Below are positions 5,953 to 12,146 of a DNA stretch of 12,146 nt, piece after piece. Source of the DNA: JAUWQU01 sp964605095 (GTDB lineage Bacteria > Planctomycetota > Phycisphaerae > SM23-33); the NCBI GenBank assembly GCA_964605095.1, contig CAZSBS010000152.1, positions 1 to 12,146 on the forward strand, given 5' to 3'. A model generated the notes under the pieces. The model was not told where the DNA came from and made no database searches. It saw only the letters and a program-made list of their open reading frames with translations. The number at the start of each line of letters is the position of its first letter. Position 1 is the stretch's first letter. Both the position numbers and the translations under genes were made by a program.

Positions 5953-8064
5953 ATGGGACGATTCTGGGACACCAAGACATACATTCTGTCCTGCCTGCTC
6001 GCGGCGGGCGGCCTGATGCTGGCCTCATGTCAGACTCGCTTCGAGAAGGATGAGCAGGCCTTCGGGCACGCCACACAGCAGCGCCTTGCCAACAGCTTCC
6101 ACCAACAGATCGCCGAACTCTCGCAGGCCGAGAAGCACCTGCCTGCCAGCGGCGCGGCTCCGAAGATGCCTGTCGACTTCGAGCCGTGGTGGAATGCGCC
6201 TGTTTGCGCCAAGCTCTTCGAGGGTTCCAGGCCCGCGGCCTACACATTGGAAAACCTCTACGTCAGGGCTCTGGAGCATTCATCTCAGATCAGGGTCTTC
6301 AGCGACATTCCCTTGATCCGCGAGACGGGCATTCAGGAGGCCAGGGGCGTGTTTGACACGCACCTGTTCGCCGAGACCGCCTACGAGCACATCAACGAAC
6401 CGGTCACCACGCTGCTGAAGACCGGCACAGCCGACGACCGATTCAAGCAGTGGGACGTGCGAGCCGAGGCGGGCGTACGCAAGAAACTCGTCACAGGCGC
6501 CGAGGTCACGCTCTCGGAGGAACTCCGCCGCACGACGAACAACTCGGCGTACTTCGACCCCCATCGCCAGGCGACGGCCACGCTTGCCCTGACGATCAAC
6601 CAGCCGCTGCTTCGCGGAGCGGGCTGCGAGTACAACCGAGCCCATATCCGCATCGCCAAGATCGACACCGAGATCGCGCGCAACGAGTTCATCCGCCAGG
6701 CCGAGGGGCACCTGCTGATGATCAACCAGGCGTACTGGAACCTCTACTTCGCCCGCGCAACCTGCCTCCAGATGCAGAAGCTCGTCAAGGACACCGCCGG
6801 CGTGGTGGGCAAGCTGGACGAACGAAAGGACATCGATTCGATTGATAGCGACCGGATGCGAGCCAAGGCCGCACTGTCCAAGCGGCGGGCGGACCTGGTC
6901 AGGGCGGAAGTCGCCGTCAAGAACGCCGAGGACCACATCAAGGCCCTGCTGGACGACCCGACGCTGCTGCCGACCCCCCAGGCCGAACTCCTGCCGGCCA
7001 ACGCCCCGTCACTGAGGCCTATCAAGATCGACATGAAGCAGGCCGCCGCCACCGCGCTGGAAAACCGCCCGGAGATCCTCCAGGCATTTCTCCAGCTCAA
7101 GGCCGCCGCCATCAGGAAAAACGTCTCCAAGAACGAGTTGCTGCCGCAGTTGGACCTCATCCTGGCCTCGTCCCTGATGGGCATGGACAAGGCCGGCGGA
7201 TTCGCCGAGGGCTTCGACGAGCAGTTCAAGGGCAACGCCCATCCGGGCTTCCTGGTCGGCCTGAAGTTCGACTACCCCATTGAAAACAACACCGCAAAGG
7301 CCGTCTATCTGAGACGCCGCCTGGAGATCCGCCAGCAGTTGGCGGATATCCAGACCACGGTGGACACCGTGCTGCTGGAGGTCAAGATCTCCGCACGCGA
7401 GGTCATGACGGCCTATCGTGAGATGGCCACCAGGTACGAGGCCCTCCAGGCCGCCGGGGAAGACGTCCGCGTCCTGGGCAAGCGGTGGGATTCGTCCGGC
7501 GGCGCCGATAAGCCCGCCTCCGGCTACCTGCAACTGCTGGTCGACGCCCAGGACCGCTGCGCCGATGCCGAGGGGCAATTCACCCGAAGCGCCGTCCTTT
7601 ACAACGTGGCAGGCATCGCCCTCCAGCGGGCACAGGGAACACTGCTGAAGTACGAGGACCTCCAGATCAACCGGACGAAGGACGATGCCGGCCTGCCCGT
7701 GGTCAACATCAGCAAGAAGCCCGACAATCACTTCGCACCGGTAACGCCCGCGGCCCCGGCCGCCGAGACCGCCCCAGCCAAGACCACAGCCCCGGCCAAG
7801 GCGGTATACAAGCCCGCGCCGGCAAGCACAGCCAAGCCCGCCGCGGCCCAGGCCGGCAAGCCCGCCGACGGTTCGGCTTACCAGCAGATGATGGTTGCCC
7901 CAGCCAAGCCCACTACCTTTGCCCCGGCCACCCCGGCCGCGACCACCCCCGCCGGGCGAGCCGCCGCCAACTCCGTCATAAAGCGGGCCATGACCTCTGC
8001 CGCCCTGCCGCCGGCCAAGGCCGATGCCCCGAAGACAATCGATCGCTGGGCAAGTAACGACTAG
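5953..8064 (+). CDS. TolC-family outer-membrane efflux lipoprotein with Ala/Pro/Lys-rich tail
   Basis: 703 residues; ATG 5953 follows AAGGAGAG (5937-5944) by eight bases. Residues 1-26 are a lipoprotein signal ending in the lipobox LASC, with Cys26 as the predicted lipidated residue. The body (~90-575) has the two repeats of outer-membrane efflux proteins: a beta segment with LTINQPLLRGAG, a long helical region (EFIRQAEGHLLMINQAYWNLYFA), then a second repeat (ATALENRPEILQAFLQLKAAA, GFLVGLKFDYPIEN, ending YNVAGIALQRAQGTLL). TolC proteins trimerise into an outer-membrane channel with a periplasmic tunnel that docks to HlyD/RND adaptors. Residues ~595-703 are an added low-complexity Ala/Pro/Lys tail, longer than most relatives carry, perhaps for wall or partner contact (inference). 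The adaptor genes on both sides support an export role; the substrate is unknown. Confidence 0.92.
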   Translation: MGRFWDTKTYILSCLLAAGGLMLASCQTRFEKDEQAFGHATQQRLANSFHQQIAELSQAEKHLPASGAAPKMPVDFEPWWNAPVCAKLFEGSRPAAYTLENLYVRALEHSSQIRVFSDIPLIRETGIQEARGVFDTHLFAETAYEHINEPVTTLLKTGTADDRFKQWDVRAEAGVRKKLVTGAEVTLSEELRRTTNNSAYFDPHRQATATLALTINQPLLRGAGCEYNRAHIRIAKIDTEIARNEFIRQAEGHLLMINQAYWNLYFARATCLQMQKLVKDTAGVVGKLDERKDIDSIDSDRMRAKAALSKRRADLVRAEVAVKNAEDHIKALLDDPTLLPTPQAELLPANAPSLRPIKIDMKQAAATALENRPEILQAFLQLKAAAIRKNVSKNELLPQLDLILASSLMGMDKAGGFAEGFDEQFKGNAHPGFLVGLKFDYPIENNTAKAVYLRRRLEIRQQLADIQTTVDTVLLEVKISAREVMTAYREMATRYEALQAAGEDVRVLGKRWDSSGGADKPASGYLQLLVDAQDRCADAEGQFTRSAVLYNVAGIALQRAQGTLLKYEDLQINRTKDDAGLPVVNISKKPDNHFAPVTPAAPAAETAPAKTTAPAKAVYKPAPASTAKPAAAQAGKPADGSAYQQMMVAPAKPTTFAPATPAATTPAGRAAANSVIKRAMTSAALPPAKADAPKTIDRWASND

Positions 8065-8119
8065 TAACCGCCGCCGGCCCCGATGCCCCAAGCCGGGCGG
8101 CTAAAACTGTATCTAAGTT

Positions 8120-8157
8120 CCGAGAGTCTCCGCCCAGTCGGAGACTCTCGGCGTTTT
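8120..8157 (+). terminator. Intrinsic-terminator-like hairpin after the TolC gene
   Basis: A perfect 12-bp stem, CCGAGAGTCTCC (8120-8131) with GGAGACTCTCGG (8140-8151), has an 8-nt loop and is followed by CG then TTTT. It lies between the TolC stop and the adaptor start. It probably ends or attenuates the TolC transcript and lowers expression of the downstream adaptor relative to the channel. Confidence 0.8.
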
Positions 8158-8206
8158 CGGCCGAGCCTCACACACGCCGGGGTCCGGCCGGGGAAAGGCA
8201 CTCGCC

Positions 8207-9052
8207 ATGACGAACCGCCGATTCGCCGTAATCCTGGCGCTGGCCTTGGGCGCCCTGTTGGCCCGACCCGGGGCCGCCGAGGCCATCAAGACCATCACCG
8301 CCCCAAGCGAGGACTTGACCCTCTCGTTTACGCGCGCGGGAAGGCTCGCCAAGGTTCTCGTCCGACAAGGCCAAAAGGTCCGCGTGGGGGAGTTGCTGGC
8401 CCAACTCGATGACTGCGTCGAGCAAAAACAGTTGGCCCTGCTGAAGGCGAAGGCGGACAACAACACCGCCATCCGCGCCGCCCAACTCAGGAGCCAGCGG
8501 GCCAAGGCCGTTCTGGCAAAGGTGCAAAGCGCCTACGCCGGCAAGGCCGCACCACAGCGCGAACTTGAGGACGCCCAACTCGATGCCGCCATGGCGGAAA
8601 TCGATGTCGCCGCGGCACAGCTCGAACACGAACAGGACGTCGGCAAGTACGAACAGGCCAGGCTCGACCTCGACCGAATGCGCTTGACCAGCCCCGCCGA
8701 CGGCGAGATCGAGCGTGTCATTGCCAAGGCCGGCGAGTCCGTCAACGCCCTCGCCCCGGTGCTTCGGCTGGTCAACGTCGATCCGCTCTGGATCGACACG
8801 CCGGTCCCGCTGGACATCGGACGGCGTATCTCGGCCGGGTGCAAGGCCCTCATCCAGCTTCCCGGCCTGGCAGCCCCGGCAGAGGGCAAGGTCATCCACG
8901 TTTCCCGCGTGGCCGACCCCGCCAGCGAAACCCTGGAGGTCCGCGTGGAGTTGCCCAACCCGTCGACCCGGCTCGCCGGCGAGCACGTTACCGTGACTTT
9001 CCCAGAGCCCGCCGAGGGTAAATCCGAAAAACCAAGCTCGAAATCCGAATAG
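8207..9052 (+). CDS. Compact HlyD/RND-type periplasmic adaptor (membrane fusion protein)
   Basis: 281 residues; ATG 8207 has GGAAAGG eight bases upstream. Residues 1-26 are a signal peptide (AVILALALGALLA, cleavage likely after AAEA). Residues ~27-69 form the first lipoyl half (FTRAGRLAKVLVRQGQKVRV, then GELLAQLDD). Residues ~70-155 are a short Ala/Lys/Gln-rich alpha-helical hairpin. The second lipoyl half follows (MRLTSPADGEIERVIAKAGE, then VLRLVNVDPLWI), and a beta-barrel region ends in LAGEHVTVTF. Such proteins connect an inner-membrane pump to a TolC channel. It is shorter than usual RND adaptors (roughly 350-400 residues) and seems to lack the membrane-proximal domain. No RND, MFS or ABC pump gene lies next to it. 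It is probably co-transcribed with the secreted protein gene 21 bp downstream. Confidence 0.85.
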   Translation: MTNRRFAVILALALGALLARPGAAEAIKTITAPSEDLTLSFTRAGRLAKVLVRQGQKVRVGELLAQLDDCVEQKQLALLKAKADNNTAIRAAQLRSQRAKAVLAKVQSAYAGKAAPQRELEDAQLDAAMAEIDVAAAQLEHEQDVGKYEQARLDLDRMRLTSPADGEIERVIAKAGESVNALAPVLRLVNVDPLWIDTPVPLDIGRRISAGCKALIQLPGLAAPAEGKVIHVSRVADPASETLEVRVELPNPSTRLAGEHVTVTFPEPAEGKSEKPSSKSE

Positions 9053-9073
9053 GTTGTGAAGGACAAACGCAGC

Positions 9074-10678
9074 ATGAAACTCCTGACATGCCTTGTTGCC
9101 CTTGCGGTGGTCGCGTCGGCCATGCCGGGTGCCGCCGGGGCCGACGAGATCGACGAACTCGCGCGGAAGCTGTCCATCCGGGCACGCTGGCACGGCTACA
9201 AGCCGGATTTCCACCACACGCAGCAGACCTACACCTTCAACGAACCGGGCGGGCCGACAAAGCGGACCTGGCGCCTGGCAATGGACGGGCCTCGATACGT
9301 CGCGCTGATCCCGGACGACCACATCCAACTGCTGGGCTTCACGGTCGGCACGGCCCCGACAAGTTTCACGCCGCCGACGCGGTACCTTCTGGACACCTTT
9401 CACGGCCCGGCGCTGCCCACGCAGTGCCTGATTCCCCGCTTCGTCCGCTACGATGACAGCGGCGCCAGCAACATCGCGCGGTCCGACAGCCCCGGGGGCG
9501 GCGGCTCGACGATGACCCTCACCCGCGCCAGCCCCCGCTACCCGGTGGAAGTCATCAAGAAGTACACCATCAGCGTTCACCCGCAACTCGGCTACATGAT
9601 CGAGGGCACCACCGTGGTGACCTTCCGCCGGCCCGACCCGAAAACCAAGGAGTTCACAACGGACATCGCGTGCAGCGGCGCGTTCCAGCCCTGGCCGAAC
9701 CAGTGGGTGTACGACACGACCGTCCTGACCCCGGCCGGGACTGCCGACGTGCAGGCCTACGCCAACAACACAGCCGCAATGGCCCACCTTGCGGCCGGCG
9801 AACCGATCACGCTGCGCGACGGCGGGTTCGTGGCCTGGCTGAACCGCGAGAACTCCTGGAGCCCCTGCCGCACGTTCTCGGGCATCGGCCCGGACGCCAA
9901 CATGACGCTCGACCCGCGGACCAACACGCTGCACCTGAGAATCCCCATCCCGCCGGAAATCAACAACGACCCCGGCGGCGCCCGCCAGGTCTGGAAAGTC
10001 ACCGAACGCCTGTTCGCGATGCCGCCGGAGCTTGCCAAGTATCTCCGCGAGCAGGCGAAGCCCGCCGTGCCCGCCAGCGCGGGACTCGTGCTCAGAATCG
10101 GACGCACCGAGGACTTCGAGGACCAGCCAATCGCATTCGCCCAGCCGGTCAGGGGCCTGGCGTGGTCGCTCTCGCAAACACCGCCGAAACTGCTGACCGG
10201 CCGCGGGGCATCCGGCAAGAAATGCCTGCTCATCGAAGGCAAGACCCAGCCAAACGTGCCTTGGTTTTCCGTCACGCCGGACATCCAGCGAATCCGCCTC
10301 CGCCCGGACAGCAAGTACACCATCGAGGCCATGATGAAGGCCGGGGACCTGACCCCCGAGGAGCGCACGGCCTATCGACAGGCCTACGACGACCTGGCCG
10401 CGAAGATGACGCAAAAAAGCGAGACGCCGCCTAACTTCGAGCCGCTGGTGCCCCACGCCGAGGCCTGGATCGCCGCGGAACTATATGCCTTCCCGGAAGG
10501 CGGAGTCGCGCCGGTCAGCCGCCACAAGTCCACCGTCGCCAAGGCCGACAACCCAGCCTGGCAGAAGGTGACGCTCGAACTGACAACCCCCAAGTACGAC
10601 ACCTACCTGCGGCTGAGCTTCACCTGCCACTCCGGCACGGCCATGCTGGACGACTTCTCGCTGACCCAGACGCCATAG
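9074..10678 (+). CDS. Secreted protein of unknown function with C-terminal carbohydrate-binding-like beta-sandwich
   Basis: 534 residues from ATG 9074, preferred because AAGGA (9059-9063) precedes it and a signal peptide begins there (MKLLTCLVALAVVASA, cleavage likely after AAGA). An in-frame GTG at 9056 would add six charged residues. Family not recognised. The first ~340 residues are rich in aromatics and short beta-like stretches (RYVALIPDDHIQLLGFTVG, YPVEVIKKYTISVHPQLGYM) with no membrane helix and no catalytic motif I can name. Residues ~346-534 look like a jelly-roll module of the CBM4/9 or galactose-binding type: a DFEDQP start, KCLLIEG, RPDSKYTIEAMMKAG, WQKVTLELTTP, YLRLSF and a final AMLDDFSLTQ. 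The link to a carbohydrate ligand is inference from this pattern. It lies 21 bp after the adaptor stop, so the two are probably one transcript. Confidence 0.7.
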   Translation: MKLLTCLVALAVVASAMPGAAGADEIDELARKLSIRARWHGYKPDFHHTQQTYTFNEPGGPTKRTWRLAMDGPRYVALIPDDHIQLLGFTVGTAPTSFTPPTRYLLDTFHGPALPTQCLIPRFVRYDDSGASNIARSDSPGGGGSTMTLTRASPRYPVEVIKKYTISVHPQLGYMIEGTTVVTFRRPDPKTKEFTTDIACSGAFQPWPNQWVYDTTVLTPAGTADVQAYANNTAAMAHLAAGEPITLRDGGFVAWLNRENSWSPCRTFSGIGPDANMTLDPRTNTLHLRIPIPPEINNDPGGARQVWKVTERLFAMPPELAKYLREQAKPAVPASAGLVLRIGRTEDFEDQPIAFAQPVRGLAWSLSQTPPKLLTGRGASGKKCLLIEGKTQPNVPWFSVTPDIQRIRLRPDSKYTIEAMMKAGDLTPEERTAYRQAYDDLAAKMTQKSETPPNFEPLVPHAEAWIAAELYAFPEGGVAPVSRHKSTVAKADNPAWQKVTLELTTPKYDTYLRLSFTCHSGTAMLDDFSLTQTP

Positions 10679-10713
10679 GGCTGACGCGTTCATCACCCCC
10701 CTACCTCCAGAAG

Positions 10714-10735
10714 CCCAGGGATAGCAATCCCTGGG
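10714..10735. terminator. Hairpin between convergent genes, possible shared terminator
   Basis: CCCAGGGA (10714-10721) pairs perfectly with TCCCTGGG (10728-10735) around a 6-nt loop, in the 63-bp gap between two genes that face each other. It lacks a T-run on either strand, so it could instead be a copy of a dispersed palindromic repeat; a similar sequence occurs at 12121-12140. Confidence 0.45.
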
Positions 10736-10741
10736 TGCCCC

Positions 10742-12100
10742 CTATTGTTCCTGGTGCGACCGCGCTATGGCGTAGACGGGCAGGCCGGCAAGCAGGACGG
10801 CAACGCCCACCAGCGCGCCGGCCTTGGTGTAGGCCAGGCTGCTGTAGAGCATGTAGGCGCACATCGCGCACAATACGCTTGCGGTCGCCAGGGGCACCCA
10901 GCGTCCAAGGGGCCTGTCGGCAGTCGGATTCTTGAATCGCAGCACGAACACAGCCAGGCCGGTCAGCAGCAGAAAGGCCCAGAATACCGGGGCCGTATAT
11001 TCGACCGCTGACTGGAACCCGTCGCCCAGCTTATCACTGAGGCTATCACTCAGACCGGGCAAGAGGATAAGCACCGTTGCGATGGCCCCCTGTGCGCCCA
11101 GGGCAACCACCGGCGCGCAGAGTCGGCGGTTCCACCGCCCAAGCGCACCAAATACGGGATAGTCGTTGCCCCATGCGTAGACAGCCCTGGCGCCGGTGAA
11201 GATGCACCCGTCGATGGCCCCCAGCGCCGCCACGGCCACCAGCACGCTGACCGCCAGTGCCCCCCGCTCGCCCAACACCGCCGCCATCGCGTCGGCAGCC
11301 ACGGCGTTCGATGAACGGATACCCTCGAAGCCCAGTATTCGGAGGTACGCTATGTTGGCGCCCATGTACAGCAGGGTCAGCAGCACGCTGCCGGCAACCA
11401 GCACCCACAACATGCTCCGCCCCCGGCCTCGAAGCTCGCCCGCAACGTACGCCGCCTCGTTCCAACCCCCAAAGGTGATCAGAACGAACACCATCGCCAG
11501 ACCGAACGCCCCGCTGCCGCTCCCGCCACCCGGGACGCCGCACGAAACCGCGACCTTGCCGCAAACAAGCCCAAGGATCGTTATCGCCAATAGCCCGGCC
11601 ACCTTGGCGGCCGTCAGGACGTTCTGCGTCCACTTGCCGGCTCGCAGGCCCACGGCGTTGAACGCCGTCAGCACCACCGTGGCCGAAAGTGCGCAGATTA
11701 GCGGCCCTCTTGGCCCCAAACCCATCATCCGCGCGACATAGTCGCCGAAAACATACGCCAACATGGCGATCGAGCCGGTCTGGATAACCGTCATCCTCGC
11801 CCAGACGAACATGAACCCGACCGTCCTGCCCAGCGACCGCGAGAGGTAAAGGTACTCGCCGCCAACGCCCGGGCACGCGGCCGCGAGTTCGGCGTATGTG
11901 AGCGAGCCGCACAGGCACAGAAGCCCGCCGAGCGCCCATGCCGCCAGCATCGTCCACGGCCCAGCCGTGTTGAGCGCCACTAACTGCGGCGCCTTGAAGA
12001 CGCCCGTGGCGACGACGATACCGACGACGACGCATACGGCGTCGACGATGGACAGATGCCGCGGAGGCGCCGCCGCCGTTGCCTCTTGATTTGCGGTCAT
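10742..12100 (-). CDS. APC-superfamily amino-acid permease
   Basis: 452 residues with about 12 hydrophobic segments, the usual size for the family. The first helix carries VVVGIVVATGVFKAP, the position of the substrate-binding G-x-G-x-F motif of APC carriers, though the usual Gly-Ser/Thr-Gly core reads Ala-Thr-Gly here. Next comes LTYAELAAACPGVGGEYLYL, the strongly conserved loop of these proteins, and later GGWNEAAYVAGELRGRGR, another family signature. It should move amino acids across the inner membrane by proton symport or exchange; the layout is closest to LAT/SteT-like exchangers, but the substrate cannot be told. The start at 12100 has a weak purine-rich stretch (AAGGGCGAAGA) just upstream. 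It faces the secreted-protein gene and has no visible functional link to the export genes. Its promoter lies beyond the right edge. Confidence 0.88.
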   Translation of the reverse strand: MTANQEATAAAPPRHLSIVDAVCVVVGIVVATGVFKAPQLVALNTAGPWTMLAAWALGGLLCLCGSLTYAELAAACPGVGGEYLYLSRSLGRTVGFMFVWARMTVIQTGSIAMLAYVFGDYVARMMGLGPRGPLICALSATVVLTAFNAVGLRAGKWTQNVLTAAKVAGLLAITILGLVCGKVAVSCGVPGGGSGSGAFGLAMVFVLITFGGWNEAAYVAGELRGRGRSMLWVLVAGSVLLTLLYMGANIAYLRILGFEGIRSSNAVAADAMAAVLGERGALAVSVLVAVAALGAIDGCIFTGARAVYAWGNDYPVFGALGRWNRRLCAPVVALGAQGAIATVLILLPGLSDSLSDKLGDGFQSAVEYTAPVFWAFLLLTGLAVFVLRFKNPTADRPLGRWVPLATASVLCAMCAYMLYSSLAYTKAGALVGVAVLLAGLPVYAIARSHQEQ

Positions 12101-12146
12101 TCTTCGCCCTTGCCCGAAGTCCAGAGATAGCAGCCCCTGCCGGCAG

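Noticed and set aside
7009..8091. 360-codon minus-strand frame
   Set aside because: Gly-rich shadow of the TolC coding region and its repetitive Ala/Pro tail.
8168..10456. 762-codon open frame on the minus strand
   Set aside because: It lies antisense to the adaptor and secreted-protein genes, both of which have signal peptides and ribosome-binding sites. Its translation is Gly/Arg/His-rich with no domain; it is a high-GC shadow frame.

Overview
The window is GC-rich, with long antisense shadow ORFs typical of high-GC genomes. Two surface-protein sorting signals point to Planctomycetota, probably a Phycisphaerae-like or uncultured lineage. One is a C-terminal PEP-CTERM signal (VPEPAS, hydrophobic stretch, Arg-rich end). 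The other is an N-terminal LEPR-xLL-type motif (FEGLEDRILL). The adaptor-plus-M50 gene pairing at the left edge also fits this group. The taxonomic call is inference.

Layout, left to right: (1) the 3' end of an HlyD-type periplasmic adaptor gene, ending at 347. (2) A ~215-bp intergenic element with long imperfect terminal inverted repeats and a 45-nt all-purine core (about 346-560). (3) A large inner-membrane protein (574-2793) joining a PqqD-like domain, an M50 site-2-protease-type membrane core with HELGH and NANPLLRFDG motifs, and an HlyD-like periplasmic tail. (4) About 530 bp without a gene, ending in a good sigma70-type promoter. (5) A secreted PEP-CTERM protein with a choice-of-anchor-E-like domain (3325-4293), closed by a strong intrinsic terminator. 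(6) A LEPR-xLL protein with the same type of domain plus a bacterial Ig-like domain (4642-5859). (7) A TolC-family outer-membrane lipoprotein with a long Ala/Pro/Lys tail (5953-8064), followed by a second strong terminator-like hairpin. (8) A compact HlyD/RND-type adaptor (8207-9052) and, 21 bp downstream, an unrecognised secreted two-part protein (9074-10678). (9) A convergent APC-superfamily amino-acid permease on the minus strand (10742-12100).

Functional reading: the window holds most non-energising parts of an envelope-spanning export route: two periplasmic adaptors, an M50/adaptor fusion and a TolC-type outer-membrane channel. They are interleaved with two related surface proteins that carry different anchors. 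No ABC ATPase, RND pump or MFS pump is present inside the window, so the energy source is either outside it or the M50 protein plays an unusual role. That the surface proteins are cargo is inference from gene order. The permease looks like an unrelated neighbour. No RNA genes, CRISPR array, transposase or integrase were seen.
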